Shown: piece after piece, positions 49,650 to 61,622 of the stretch
Position numbering within the stretch: the first letter of the stretch is position 1
How the letters are laid out: each line of letters opens with the position of its first letter
Assembly: GCA_019915135.1 (NCBI GenBank)
Contig: JAHLMK010000017.1
Location: 434,001-498,000, forward strand
DNA: 64,000 nucleotides
From: Strobilurus pachycystidiatus
Taxonomy: Eukaryota > Basidiomycota > Agaricomycetes > Agaricales > Physalacriaceae
Direction of reading: 5' to 3'
The notes under the pieces: model-generated
What the model saw: only the letters and a program-made list of their open reading frames with translations
What the model was told of the DNA's origin: nothing
Database searches by the model: none
Program-made: the position numbers and the translations under genes

Positions 49650-51335
49650 CTAACGTTCAGGATCATTACTCTGATCCACGAACATTCTCCATGTAATGAT
49701 TACGAAGAACGTGAGTGGATAAACGGCGACGTCTCGGAAATCACGAATGAAAGAGTTTCTAGGCCTCCCTTTGAGCTGTGGTTGTCGAGATGCGGAGGAG
49801 TTGGGGAGTGGTAATGAGACACCTTCACTTTCTGTCCTCGATCGAAGGCGTTTCGAAAATGCACCCGAAGACGTCGAGACCCCAAAATCATCCAGATCCA
49901 GGGCATTCGAAACAGGTAGGTACTGCTGAAGGGTTCGACGGCGGTACAGGTTTGCAAGTATGAGTACCGCCATTGACAGAATAATCAAGGGCACATATGC
50001 GCTGAGGTAGATGCTCAGCTGGTCAGGTAGAAGACACGGTCTATCGGCAAAAGCTGGTTTCAGGGAGCCCGCCAGAGGTGGACTTAATGTTAAGAGATGG
50101 AATCCAGGTCGCTGGATCCCCATGGCCATGGAGAAAGACTTTACAGTGACTTCCCTGATCTGCTGGAGCTGACCGTTCAGTGTATGCTCGTGCGTATATT
50201 CACAGTAGTCGTGGTCATCGCCACTTGAGCGGAAGAAGAGAGTCAGTGACGCGTTATCTCAAGCTGGGAATCCCATTCACCTCAAGACGAGCGACGGATT
50301 GAGGCTGTTGAAGAGAAAGGCAGAGACCTGAGTTCCTAACGTGTTTTGGTACCCGTGACCTACTCCACGGTGTATGGTGCCCTTTTCTCGAAGAGGTCCG
50401 CAGCTGGTTCCTTCTGGCCGAGCCAGAGGTATATGGGAGAGGAGGATGACGGGTTCGCTCTGCGGTTCTGTGGCAAGTTAGTGAGATTGTGGATAGTTTG
50501 AACACGATTTACTACCTCTGGTTTGTGATTTTACAAATTCAACTGGTCCACCCGGGAGCCCAGTCCAAGCTTCATAAGATACGCCACGACCGTTGCGTTG
50601 ATAATCTTCTTCAGCCAATGTTGGTGCGTCAATCAGAACAAGTTTGTGATTTGCGATAGACATCGCGCTATTTGGAGGGCCGAAATGAGACTTGTATCTC
50701 GCGATTCTCTCTTCGGAAAAGCTAGAAGAGGTACCAAGGCTACAACGAGAGTAAGAATGTGACCCTAAAGCCTGGCAGAAAGGTACCCAATGTCATGGTT
50801 CCCAGGTATATAGTAGACCGGTACACCCGTTTTGACATTGAAAATGTTCTTGAACCTCTGAAAATAGTCTTCATATCTGCCAAGGCGTCAATTGATGGAC
50901 GTGCAGATGTCGAGTTGTTGGAACGTACTCCGCGTTGTTCATCTCGTACCGGCCGTTGTCCATCATATCACCAAGAAAGATGACCACATCGGGGTCCTTC
51001 TTTGCGGTAAAATACCAGCTTTTGCGCAGGTTCAAGTCGGTGAAGACGCGGGAAAGGAAGGTCAGGAATTTGGAGCGGTCGGGGTAGGACCTGTGGTCGA
51101 GGACTTGGGGGTCAGCGACGAAGAGTACATGTGTGGGCTTTTCTTGCGACTGTTGAACACGTTATGAGTCGAAGAATACCGAGGCAGACTTGGAACACAC
51201 GGCGGGCGCTACTTCTGGCCAGTCACAGCCTTCAACGGCGTGGTGGAAGGTGCCGAGTTCGTACCACAGTATAGCTATCACCCATACCAGTCTCAAGAAG
51301 TTAACGACTCGGCGTCCCCGGATTGTAAGGCGCAT
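49650..51335 (-). CDS. Ted1/Cdc1/PGAP5-like membrane metallophosphoesterase
   Basis: Exons 51201-51335, 50929-51149, 50787-50876, 50516-50739, 50281-50467 and 49650-50223 give 476 residues. An N-terminal membrane segment (FLRLVWVIAILWYEL) puts the catalytic domain in the ER/Golgi lumen. Metal-binding motifs in order are VADPQVLD, FLGDMMDNGR, YYIPGNHD, LLSHIPLARP and SGDDHDYC, matching the calcineurin-like fold with the variant residues of this branch. A second span (AYVPLIILSMAVLILANLY) and a third (YPLTFFVIITWRMF) close the protein, separated by a Ser/Arg-rich cytosolic loop. Family role: PGAP5 and Ted1 remove ethanolamine phosphate from GPI glycans for ER export; Cdc1 is the related Mn-dependent enzyme. 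Which subfamily applies cannot be settled here. Confidence 0.9.
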
Positions 51336-51615
51336 GTCAAGCAGATGAGCGCATGAGATGAGGTGTAATCAGGGAAGTGCTGTCGTTCACACTGCCGATC
51401 TTATCTTATCGCACAGCTTTCGCCACATTTGAAAGGGTCAAAACAAGCAAATTCTCTAAACTACAGTACGTAGTTACAAAAGTTACAGAAAAGACTTATG
51501 GACCAAGGACCATTTTTCGGACGACCAAATACGTAGACGCTGTTTAACATTCGAGTAATTGCAGGACAACGCGACCATTGATATTGTGCCCCAGCTGCGA
51601 AGAAAGCAGACTCAT

Positions 51616-52139
51616 TTAGAAACTAACGACCCATCCCGAGCTCTGGGTGATGAAGTTGAGGATTCCATCGCCGTGCTGATCCTGCCCGCCGTAGTTGATG
51701 TTCATGCTCGAGTCAATGGGCTGGTTGAAGGCAGAGCAGGTGTAGAGCGCAGCCTGACCATCAGGCAAGGTGATTCCCTAGATAAGTATACGAGATGCTT
51801 AGCGTCTGTTGTCAATGAGGTATGCTGACGGGACGAATTACCTTGCCAAAGTTGTCGAGGTAGAGGTTGACGGCCTTGCAGTCACAGATCTGGATGCAGA
51901 ACTCTTTGCAAGCTACACGAAAAGATCGTAAGTCAAAGGATGGTAAGTACACGTTAATAGTCGCACTGACCGAGCTCAGCGTTGGAAGGATCAACGAGCG
52001 TGAAGGTCATGTACGAAGAGGACTCCGTGGCGGCGGTCTGATTCTGGAAGACCTCCGTGAAGAAGTCGTCGCGTTTCACGGACGGTGAGGCGACTGCAAG
52101 AGAGATGGCCGCAAGGAGAGAGATGAATGTGGCACGCAT
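51616..52139 (-). CDS. Small secreted cysteine-containing protein 2 (paralogue of 1)
   Basis: Exons 51971-52139, 51842-51912 and 51616-51777 give 133 residues. The signal peptide (MRATFISLLAAISLAVAS) is followed by PSVKR, a Kex2-type site, then DDFFTEVFQ. The Cys block is ACKEFCIQICDC, followed by AVNLYLDNFGKGITLPDG, YTCSAFNQPIDSS and a C-terminal WVVSF. Exons 2 and 3 are exactly the length of those in paralogue 1 (71 and 162 nt), and the DNA around the stop codon is also similar. Secreted, possibly cell-wall or fruit-body associated; function unknown. It runs the same way as paralogue 1, 20 kb away. Confidence 0.85.
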
Positions 52140-52236
52140 GATGAAGAAAGATGCGAGATTCAGATGACTGAAGAGATTGCTGGTGTCTTTGTAGATGCTA
52201 GTGAGCAATGTTTATACCCAGTACCAGCGGATGTCT

Positions 52237-52242
52237 TTTATA
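52237..52242 (-). promoter_or_regulatory. TATA box of small secreted protein 2
   Basis: TATAAA read leftward lies about 100 bp upstream of the ATG, in the same CGTATAAAAG context as the paralogue's box at 31.6 kb. Confidence 0.6.
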
Positions 52243-53628
52243 CGTGCTCTACAAGGCACATCGAGGTACAAGTGCTTTTATTCTTGTCATCGTTTTGCGG
52301 AGAGGTCGGAGAGGACTGTTCCAGATATGGACCCTCCGCAGACGACCAGCCAGGCCCAGTGCGTAGGGCATGTGCGCTGTCTCTCCATATCCTGTGCAAG
52401 TCTAGAGACTTCAAGCAGGAGGAATGGTGACTGACAGTATTGATACTTCCATGCGTATAATACCTCAAGGGCTATCATGCCCGGTAAAGCCAGGCCGATC
52501 GTTCTCGACGCCCGCCAATAGCATGCAAATGGCATGCGACGAGGTAAATGTACATGACTGTTGATCTTGAGATGGCCTTGCGCGACAGAATTAGGCGGGA
52601 CCTCGGGTTACAATGAGGGAAACGGAGTCTGGATGTTGATTACACGCACTATTCATAGGCTGTATTGAGTGGGAAGCCGGGAAGCTTGCCAATGTAACGC
52701 AGGGAGCAGAAACAGGATGAGGGAAAATCTCAAGAGCAGTGACCATCTGGTGACGCTAACGTGACGGGTATCAGCAATTAAAGGATTATGGCACAGAATA
52801 TGGACTGTCAGTAGAGCGAAAGAAAGAGCGCGTAGATTAGCAGCAGAGTGGTGGAAAAGAGCTTCAGCCATCATAACCCTAACCCGGGCCAAATTTGTTC
52901 CAATACATCAATGATCAGCTGCAGGAGTTCGGGAATGTGTGTGACAGGGAGTTCGAGGGCATGCCTGGATATTCGCGTGTTCACTACTTCAGTCTCCAAG
53001 TAATGGTAAGGCAAGTTGTGCCTTGACCTCCGGTTGAGGGGAAAGGCCAGTGAAGTGTGCCAGACTGACAGCCGCCTGGGCTGGCACGACGATTCTCTAT
53101 CACCCACCATAGCACTCCTGGTTCTCGACAAAGAAGCTCCGCGCTCGCCGTGAGTAGGCTACTGGCCCATACATTGATACAAGACGCGCGGACGAACATG
53201 TGATGTCCATTAACCAACGTGTGCCACCAACGCGAACAGCCTCACCGTGAGCTCGCCTCTGCTCTCGTTGATTGACCTGTGTATAGAACATATTAGCAAG
53301 AGATATAGCTGCCACGATCAGAATGGCTGTGTGACATGCATGCAGAAAGATCGCCTTAGCTTCGAACGGCAGATCCCATTTATAGAGAGTAAACCTTTGC
53401 TCACCAGCGGCGCCAGCTACAGGCCAATCATTGCGTCGCCGCTCCGCTGCTAGCTTGCTGCCGCCCCGCCCTGTCATACCTTTCGTTCCAGGGCTCGAGC
53501 AACCTCCGAGTCTGCCCGATGGGAGTCATCCCTGATCCTCTACAACATGCTACTCCCGAGCCGTCCATGCCAGCTGTACATGTCGCGTCAGGCTATTCTT
53601 AACCGTGATCATCCAACACCCCGCCAAC
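52243..53628. other. Gene-poor stretch
   Basis: Leftward frames at 52653-52892, 52871-53131 and 53100-53477 contain helix-like runs (VTHIPELLQLIIDVLEQIW; AILIVAAISLANMFYTQ), and a leftward TATAAA sits at 53379-53384. I could not splice them into one protein or match a family. A decayed or poorly modelled leftward gene is possible. Confidence 0.35.
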
Positions 53629-53933
53629 ATGGTGGCCTTCGAGATCTCGAGGAATCTCAACATGACCGAGAATTCGGTGGCTCGTTGTCTCTGTGAATTG
53701 GCATCCGTACGTAGGACAGCAGTTCTCTTTGAGCCAGCAGTGAGCCCAAAAAACTTTTCTAGGTGGCGGTTGAGGATCTTGAACACTTGAAGATCATGCG
53801 AGGATGTGATACAGTTTTGGGGCACGGACCTGCCAATCAAAAAAAGAGAAGGTACACCGAGAGAACCCCAGAAACATCTTCTAAACGTCTCCGTAATCAA
53901 TCGGAAGTTAAGGTGAAAGAGGGTGATATGTAA
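53629..53933 (+). CDS. Hypothetical small protein with basic C-terminus (model uncertain)
   Basis: Exons 53629-53706 and 53763-53933 join in phase through a good GTACGT...TTTCTAG intron and give 82 residues. The first part (EISRNLNMTENSVARCLCEL) is helical, and the second (VEDLEHLKIM, then KKRRYTERTPETSSKRLR) looks like a charged nuclear tail. The chain ends VKEGDM before TAA. The bases at the stop (ATGTAAGTACATC) would also make a strong donor, so the protein may continue into an unrecognised exon; likewise an upstream exon may be missing. No family is recognised. Confidence 0.35.
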
Positions 53934-54505
53934 GTACATCTTGTTGCTCTCCCGGAATACGTTCCGCCTGTCGGAGTCGTGCGACTGCACTGGTCCTGTC
54001 ACCGTGTTCGGGGATGTAGATGAGTTCCCATTCGACCTTGAGTGGGGACTCGACAGGCTAGACGCAGCGTGTTGCTGCAGATGGCGCAAAGAATGCGGCA
54101 ACCGAAATGAAAAGGGACTCGTCCTTCGACTTTTCTTGAGTCACGAACTCCTGTCATTGTCCGTACCGAATACTGACACATCAAGACTCTGCTGTAATCA
54201 CTGCCTCTCTTACGAGTGAAGCCAAGTCTGAGTCAGACTTGCTAGTTCCCCAGATTCGCGCGTGAGAGGACAGACCGTGGTTGAGCAAAGCCGGCTATAG
54301 GGCCACGATAGTAAGCCGTCTGTGCTATTTCGATGTAGAGGTTGTGCAGGAAGCAGATAGGAATCAAGTGAAGAACGATTCAAGACCGAGTACTTAGCAT
54401 GTTCAGAGTCTGAAAGAACGCGAAGAGTGACAGAGAGCTGAGAGTGACACGCTTTCAAACCGCGTTGCTTGTCCTCCAACCATCACAGCCTCCGCTCATC
54501 GTGCC
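53934..54505. other. Upstream region of MCM2
   Basis: About 570 bp without a recognised gene. A rightward frame (to 54219) with Cys-rich residues is not supported by splice sites. The right part must contain the MCM2 promoter. Confidence 0.4.
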
Positions 54506-57500
54506 ATGGTGCGCCTGCCTCTCCTTCCCAGGCAAATTTGCTGACATGATTTAGCCTGCCCCACGCGGTAACAAGCGAAGACGCAGCGCGTCGCCCGACC
54601 AGGCGTCGTCGCCAGCAGCCGCCCCAACATCACAGCGCCGACTTTCGCAGACTTCGACTTTACCGCCATCCTCTCCCGACGTATTTCCCTCGGACGGTGA
54701 GGAGATCGAAAGCGACGTGCAAGATGTCTTCGATGACGAGGTCGACGGCGACGGCGATGACCTTTTCGAGGACGACGCCATCCTCCAAGCGTGAGCACGA
54801 CGCGCCGTTTCATTTGCAGCATCTTGACAACACCTCCCCAGTGACTATGCTCCCAACGCGGCCCTCGACAGGTACGATGTGGCCGATATAGACGACGAGG
54901 GCGACCATGAGGACATGACACCCGAAGCCCGCCGCAAGGCCGAGTATGTTATGGCGCGTCGGGATCGACGAGAGCGCGCCGGCAAGAAGGCCGGAAAGTC
55001 GTCTGGAAGGAGCAGGGCGCCGGCTTTCCTGGATGATGATATGGACGCCGAGGATGAGATGGAGGATGAGGCGCTGGCGAAGATGCGGAGGCGGACGCGA
55101 AATGTGTGGGACGAGCGCAGGGACGAGGACGATATGGACGGCGTCGAGGACGTGAGTGAATGCGCGCTTCTGCCTGCTTGGTATCTCATCAATATCATGT
55201 GCAGGAGCTTCCCCTGGAACAGCTTAGCGATATCAAAGCCAAGTCTATCGTCGAGTGGATTGCCCACGATCGCGTCCGCCGCTCAATCGTCCATCACTTC
55301 CGCAAATTCCTGATGACATACGTAGACGAGAGCGGCGCGTCAGTGTACGGTCAAAGAATTCGCCACCTTGGAGAATGTGAGTACATCGCCTTGTACTCTG
55401 CTCACCTGCTGACGATCTTTTCCAGCCAACTCGGAGTCTCTTGAAGTCTCGTATCTCCATCTCGCTGATTCAAAGCCAATCTTAGCATACTTCCTCACCA
55501 ACTCGCCCACATCTATGCTCGCCATTTTCGATGAGGTAGCCCTGGATGCCATTCTGGTATACTACCCTGCCTACGAGCGTATTCACTCCGAGGTGCACGT
55601 TCGCATCTCCGACCTTCCCTTGAGCTCGTCTCTGCGCGATCTCCGTCGTTCAAATCTCAACAATCTTGTTCGGGTGTCGGGAGTAGTAACTCGACGCAGC
55701 GGAGTCTTCCCTCAGCTCAAATATGTCAAGTTCGACTGTGGCAAATGCGGTGCTATCCTCGGACCATTCTACCAAGATGCGACGACCGAGGTCAAAGTCA
55801 GCTTTTGCGCGAATTGCGAGAGCAAAGGGCCTTTCAAGGTCAACTCAGACCAAGTACGTGGCATTCAAACTATACTATACGTTTGATACTTAAGAAGCAT
55901 CCTAGACGGTTTATCGCAATTATCAGAGGATGACATTGCAAGAATCACCGGGCTCAGTACCTGCTGGTCGCTTGCCGAGACACCGTGAACTAATTCTTCT
56001 CTGGGATCTTATCGACAATGCCAAACCAGGTGAAGAAATCGAGGTCACTGGTATTTACCGCAACAATTTTGATGCCTCTCTCAACTCGCGCAACGGGTTC
56101 CCTGTTTTTTCGACTGTCATCGAGGCAAATCACATCAACAAAAAGGAGGATCTGTTCGCTGCTTTCCGCCTTACCGAGGAAGACGAGCGGGAGATGCGCG
56201 CCCTGGCCCGAGACGAACGGATTCGGAAGAGGATCATCAAGAGCATTGCGCCGAGTATATATGGCCACGAGGACATCAAGACTGCCATAGCGCTCAGTCT
56301 CTTCGGCGGTGTCAGTAAGGACATTAACCACAAACTCCGTATACGTGGTGACATTAATGTCCTCCTCCTTGGTGATCCGGGAACTGCCAAATCTCAGTTC
56401 CTCAAGTATGTGGAGAAGACGGCGCACCGCAGTGTGTTCGCGACCGGGCAGGGAGCTAGTGCCGTTGGTCTCACCGCTAGCGTACGGAAGGACCCTGTCA
56501 CTCGCGAGTGGACGTTGGAAGGAGGCGCTCTCGTGCTTGCAGATAAGGGGACGTGTCTCATCGACGAGTTCGACAAGATGAACGACGCGGATCGGACGTC
56601 TATTCACGAAGCCATGGAGCAGCAGTCTATATCCATTGCCAAAGCTGGTATCGTCACGACATTGCAGGCGCGGTGTGCGATCATAGCCGCTGCCAATCCT
56701 ATACGCGGCCGATACAATCCTACCATCCCATTCCAGCAGAATGTCGAACTCACTGAACCTATCTTGTCTCGTTTCGACGTGTTGTGTGTCGTCAAGGATA
56801 ATGTGGATCCCGTGATGGATGAGCTCTTGGCGCGCTTCGTAGTTGGGAGCCATTTGCGCAGTCATCCTGGATTCGACAAGGAAAAGGAGGAAATCAATGT
56901 TGGAACGGTGGTTGACGAGGATGTGAGTTGCTACTCGCTGCTCTGTTCGCTTGTACTCATCGCTTTTGAAGGCTATACCCCAAGATATTCTTCGCAAGTA
57001 TATCATGTACGCTCGCGAAAAGATCCGTCCCAAGCTCTACGAGATGGACCAGGAGAAAATGGCCCGTCTTTTCGCTGAGCTTCGGCGCGAGTCACTTGCC
57101 ACGGGATCCTACCCCATTACTGTGCGTCACTTGGAGAGTATGATTCGCATGGCGGAAGCTAGCGCGAAGATGGCTCTCCGGGAATACGTCCGTGCGGATG
57201 ACATCGATCTTGCTATCGAGGTTGCTGTTGGTAGCTTTGTGAGCGCACAGAAGATGAGCATCAAAAAGACGTTGCAGAGAGTGAGTCTTGGTGTATGGTT
57301 CTCTCTAAGTTCAGGGGACTGATGGCGGTCCTTGTCGTAGGGATTCCGCAAATACCTCACTCATGCTAAGGATCACGACGAGCTGCTCGCGTTCCTTCTT
57401 GGCCAGATCGTAAAGGACCGGGCGCGTCTGTACCAGCTACAGAGACACCAGACTGCCACCAGCGTCACCGTCAAGATTGCCGATTTGGAGGAGCGGGTGA

Positions 57501-57684
57501 ACAATCTTGTTCGACAGCAAGAGCGTCTAGCTAACGTGATTCTCAGGCCAAAGAACACGATATCTTTGATATCAGGCCCTTCTTACAATCGAAGGTTTTC
57601 AAAGCAAATGGATACCAACTGGGCGCTGGGACAGACGGGAAGGATACCATTGTGAAGAAGTTCAAGACTGTCCCGGAAGAGTAG
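54506..57684 (+). CDS. MCM2: MCM2, replicative helicase subunit
   Basis: Nine exons (54506-54508, 54555-54790, 54842-55151, 55205-55376, 55426-55853, 55906-56922, 56972-57280, 57341-57496, 57547-57684) give 922 residues. The N-tail ([15 protein letters not shown]) is basic and then highly acidic, as expected for the histone-binding region and kinase sites. The zinc-binding domain has CGKC followed by FCANC. The AAA+ core has Walker [32 protein letters not shown], Walker [10 protein letters not shown], sensor 1 IIAAANP, and Arg finger [18 protein letters not shown] belongs to the C-terminal lid. Role: part of the MCM2-7 ring licensed at origins and activated by CDC7 and CDK. The first coding exon appears to be the ATG alone, followed by a 46-nt phase-0 intron; without it the frame upstream of PAPRG has stops. 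Confidence 0.95.
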
Positions 57685-57829
57685 ATGTAAAAAGTTGTGT
57701 ATTTATGGTTCCCTACTGTTTGTTGTAGTTCTATCTTGTCTAATTTGTTGATACACATGCTTTGCTCTGTATCATGAGAGGAATAATGTCTGAAGACCAG
57801 CTTCATGGTGACTGTACTGTATGTGTGAA

Positions 57830-58426
57830 TCAAACGCGACCACCCTTCGCCGTCAAGAGACGCGCCACCAATCCCACGGCCTCCTCCACCTTCTCCCTGT
57901 CCTTCTCCACGACTCTGCACAACACGCGTCTGAATCGATCAGGATGCCAGGTGAGCAACGCCCGCTTGCGCCTGTGTTCCGCGTCGCCCGGATCTCTCGC
58001 CAGAAACTCCTCCACCTGACGAGGGGACATGTGCTGGGGCCGGGACGGCTGACGCGCCTGCGGCCATGGTATATCGCGAAACTCGAGCGGCTGCGTCGAA
58101 TTGCGGAGGGCGTCCCAGCGCGCCTCGTAGTCCGCCCAGGTGATCGTCTCCCTCGGTTTCTTCCGGGCCCGCCGTGTGGCGGTCTCAAGTTCTTCTGCTG
58201 CCCGCCTGCGCTGGTACTCTGCCCTCCGCTTCGCCGCTGCCTCCCGCCTGCGTTCGTCCGCCTCTGGGCCGTATATGGAGCGCATCTGCTGCTCGAGGAC
58301 CCACTGCGCGGTCGACCACCCTGTCTTGCTCGCGCGCTGCTGCTGCTCCACCCATATGAATGTATCAACCATTTGGCGCCAAGGGTGAGAAGTGTTGCGT
58401 TTTGCTGTTGTGGCGGCGGCAGCCAT
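57830..58426 (-). CDS. NFKBIL1-like protein with J-domain-like C-terminus
   Basis: A single open frame of 198 residues without introns, unusual here. The start is the ATG of MAAAATTAKRN; an in-frame ATG 63 bp upstream is less likely. The middle is a long Arg/Glu/Ala-rich helix (RRREAAAKRRAEYQRRRAAE). The C-terminal third has YEARWDAL, LEFRDIPWPQ, a short helix VEEFLARD, then RKRALLTWHPDRFRRVL and a final helix. The WHPDRF/DIPWP combination is typical of fungal relatives of NF-kappa-B-inhibitor-like protein 1 and resembles a J-domain helix without a clear HPD in the usual place. No enzymatic role is known; the human homologue is linked to RNA processing. It is convergent with MCM2 (145 bp). 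Confidence 0.75.
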   Translation of the reverse strand: MAAAATTAKRNTSHPWRQMVDTFIWVEQQQRASKTGWSTAQWVLEQQMRSIYGPEADERRREAAAKRRAEYQRRRAAEELETATRRARKKPRETITWADYEARWDALRNSTQPLEFRDIPWPQARQPSRPQHMSPRQVEEFLARDPGDAEHRRKRALLTWHPDRFRRVLCRVVEKDREKVEEAVGLVARLLTAKGGRV

Positions 58427-58617
58427 GTCGAGAGTTGTTGGTAGGGGAGGGCCGGGAGTGCATTTGCGCGTAGTAATATAGCATCGCATTCGCAGTGTGT
58501 CTGTCTCATGGCCACCACGCTTCAGTCAGTACATGTCAATAAGTACACGGTGATAGTGATAGTGAAATTGTATAGTAGTGCACACGGTCCCGATAAAAAT
58601 AAAAGAATCAAATAACT

Positions 58618-59986
58618 CTACGTCGAGCAGAATCCAGAGTCACTAACATGGTCGCCTTTAGTGGATATAGCCTCCAATCGGACAGAGTCTGGAGAAGAGT
58701 CAGGTTGCGGATGGCAAGAGAGTCAGCGGCGTACTGAAATACACATGTGCTTGCGCCTCATGTGCAGTCAAACGTTCGGCGTGGTCGTAGCGCAAGAGCT
58801 TGTCGAGCAAGTCGAGCGCCTCGCCTGTGACGAGCTCGTTCACGCCATAGTCTGTCCACTGGCGTCTCGGATAACTGCGTCAACGAGTAAGCAGCTGCAT
58901 GCCTGACTAAATGTGTGGGAGAACATACCTTAGCAACAAGCCATTGTGTTGCGTCTCAAAGTGTATGTCATATTTGTGTAGATACTGGTCGAATCTATCA
59001 GTTCCCAAGGCCTTGAGTATTTTGAGCAACTGATCGTCGTTGTCTGAGCCTCTGAAGAAGTGTTCGCGCCTGAATATCATGGAGGCGAACATGCAGCCGA
59101 GGGACCAGAGGTCGAGGCTGTAGTCGTACTTGCGGTAGCTGACGAGGAGTTCGGGGGACTTGTAGTAACGCGAGCCAACGCGTACATGATAGTCTGTGCC
59201 TGGATGATAGAATTCGGCCAGTCCCCAGTCGATAAGACGCAGCTGAACCGTGGTCAGCGGTGGTGAGCCGGTTGGGGAAACGTTTGTTTACCTTGCGCTG
59301 GCTGTGATCGATCATGACATTGCCTGGCTTGACGTCGCGATGCATGATGCCGTGCGAGTGTACAAAGTCCAGCGCCTGGGAAGAAAGTGTTACAGGAGGC
59401 GCGGCAGTGGACAGGAGAGCAGGCGCACCTTGAGCAGTTGAAACGTGTAAAATTTGACGTCGGCCTCCACCATCCTGGCGGAGAATGATTTCCAGTCCAC
59501 GTTTTCGACGTACTCCATGACGAGGCTGTGGTATTTGGCGGACGCTGCACGGGCCGGGCTAAGCTATGGATGCAACGGTGGAGAGGGAGCCACTTACGGT
59601 CCCGGACGACGTCGATAAGGCCGACGACGTTGGGGCCGCCGGACAGGTTGCGCAGGACCTTGATCTCGCGCTTGACCTTGGTCTTGGCGACGGGCTTGAG
59701 GACCTTGATGACACACTGGTCATTGTTGAGTGTGTCGATGCCTTCGAACACCTGGGGAGCGCGTCAACGGCGGGCCCGACGGCGGCGGCAGCGGCGACGG
59801 ACCTCGGAGTACTTGCCCCCGCCTAGCCTCCTCACAACCTCGTAGCGATCCGGTTGGCTCCATTCGATCTTGGAGTTGTCTGGCTGCTGTTTAGGACGGC
59901 GGCGGGCGCGATGAGGCGGGGGGCGCACCGTAGTCATACCAGCCCTTGCCAAGGCTGGCATTCACATTGGCGTAGATACGGGACAT
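58618..59986 (-). CDS. CKA1: Casein kinase 2, catalytic alpha subunit
   Basis: Eight exons (59929-59986, 59803-59879, 59598-59751, 59429-59544, 59292-59375, 58929-59242, 58735-58874, 58618-58688) give 337 residues. CK2 hallmarks are the N-segment [20 protein letters not shown], glycine loop [12 protein letters not shown], catalytic Lys in CVIKVLKP, the basic cluster [11 protein letters not shown], and [22 protein letters not shown] has Trp in place of the usual DFG Phe, diagnostic of CK2. [14 protein letters not shown] and [17 protein letters not shown] follow. Role: a constitutive Ser/Thr kinase of acidic sites in nucleus and cytosol, a tetramer with regulatory beta subunits. The C-tail after [10 protein letters not shown] ([12 protein letters not shown] to the stop) is less conserved, and its final splice is the weakest part. 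Confidence 0.95.
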
Positions 59987-60496
59987 TACCGGCGCATTGA
60001 AATTGGATAGAGGGCTTAGGAAGGAGGAGATGATGGTGGTCGGGACTGTGGTGGCTGTGGAGTTGATTTGGATTACGTGGTAGATCACGCCCCTGGAAAT
60101 AATGATATTATTTATCAAGTGTGGCGTACGTGATACTGTAGAGATTTGGGCTGTCTATGGCCAGGAGTCAAATTAGGCTTGGCTGATCAGAAATTGAGTA
60201 TAGTGACTGAGCGAACTTTATGATGGAATGCTACTCGCCACTCAAGGCCTACTGAACTCTGCATATGCTTGCTTGTACAATGGCATTGCCAGGTCCTTGG
60301 ATTCAGTACTCAGTGCCCAGGCATACATGAGATCTCCCTAGGTGACCGGTTCAATTTGAACTTCTCAAAGTTCGCCTTGGCTGTGTACAGCCACAATCTC
60401 GGCACGCTCCGTCGGAGTTTCAAATCTGAACCTTATTTTCAGCCAGGACAGACGCCAGGCCGAAAAACCTCGAAGAGCTTCCTTCGCCGTCAACAT
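59987..60496. promoter_or_regulatory. Divergent promoter region, CKA1 and ribosomal protein eS8
   Basis: 510 bp between opposite start codons. Leaders of both genes and the strong ribosomal-protein promoter must lie here. No TATA box close to the eS8 start is seen, as is common for fungal ribosomal protein genes. Confidence 0.5.
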
Positions 60497-61334
60497 GGGT
60501 TCGTCGCCGCCGCTCCCTGCTTGCTCGCCGTTGTGCTCACCGCGCCCACAGGTATCTCCCGCACATCAAGACACAAGCGCTCCGCCTCTGGTGCCCAGCG
60601 CGCCCACTACCGCAAAAAGAGAAAATTCGAGCTCGGCCGCCAGCCCGCCAACACCAAGCTCGGTGCCAAGCGCATCCACACCGTCCGTGTGCGCGGAGGA
60701 AACCTCAAGCACAGGGCGCTCCGTCTCGAGAGCGGCAACTTTGCCTGGGCGTCGGAGCAGGTCACCAGGAAGACCAGGATCATCGGTGTCGTGAGTGCAG
60801 CCATGCCCTTCTTGCCTCTCCTTTTCTCATTTTCTCCAGGCATACAACGCCTCGAACAACGAACTTGTACGGACAAACACGCTCGTCAAGAGCGCCATCA
60901 TCCAGATCGATGCCACGCCCTTCCGCCAGTGGTACGAGGCACACTACGCCGTCCCCGTAACCAAGAAGGGCAAGCCCCAGGCCCCTGCCGCCGATGCCGG
61001 TGAACCCAAAAAGATCTCCAACCACACCCAGCGCATCCTTGACGAGAGGAAGAAGGGTGTGTATCCAGGCATTATCCATCAAGTATCTTCATACTGATCC
61101 ACCACAGACGCCAAGGTCGACCCTCTGCTTGAGTCTCAATTCGCGGCTGGTCGTCTGTACGCTGTCATCTCCAGCCGACCTGGCCAGTCCGGTCGTGCTG
61201 ACGGCTACATTCTCGAGGGACGGGAGCTCGAGGTATGCTTTATTTGTGAAACTGCTCTTCCGCCTCTCACGCCTCCGCAGTTCTACATCAGGAAGATCAA
61301 GACCGGCAAGCAGAAGCACGCACACGCCACGTAA
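60497..61334 (+). CDS. RPS8: Small-subunit ribosomal protein eS8
   Basis: Exons 60497-60500, 60552-60790, 60840-61056, 61108-61232 and 61281-61334 give 212 residues, the normal length. The sequence opens [20 protein letters not shown] and continues [37 protein letters not shown], and [20 protein letters not shown]. The C-terminal part has [33 protein letters not shown] and a basic end (GKQKHAHAT). Role: a 40S component near the base of the body, needed for 18S maturation. The first coding exon is just ATGG, so the start codon sits 4 nt before a 51-nt intron. This early-intron layout is common in fungal ribosomal protein genes. Confidence 0.97.
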
Positions 61335-61622
61335 TTCTACTTGTTCCCTCTTTTTCTTTACCCATCCACATGCGAACGAGAATGTACTTGTGTTGTGCGG
61401 TTCATAAGAAGCATTCCCCCCATGATCCTGTATGAAAACCCTTCCTTTATGTTGTGCCAATGCATCATGTTCCGTTCAAACTGCATGTTCTGATTGGCCT
61501 TGGCCTATTTTTGAGTAGTGGGAACTTGCTCGGGCGGCAGTCACCCGACACTTACTAAGACATTCCTTATCTCTCTCTGCCCTGACGGAGATGTCTCGCA
61601 ATGCTTTCTCTTTCCCCACACC

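Noticed and set aside
55990..57033. 347-codon leftward open frame antisense to MCM2
   Set aside because: It lies opposite the AAA+ core of MCM2, whose codon use leaves the antisense frame free of stops. No motif is present.
57853..58518. 221-codon leftward frame overlapping the NFKBIL1-like gene
   Set aside because: It is another frame of the same strand without the WHPDRF/DIPWP motifs. The chosen frame carries both.
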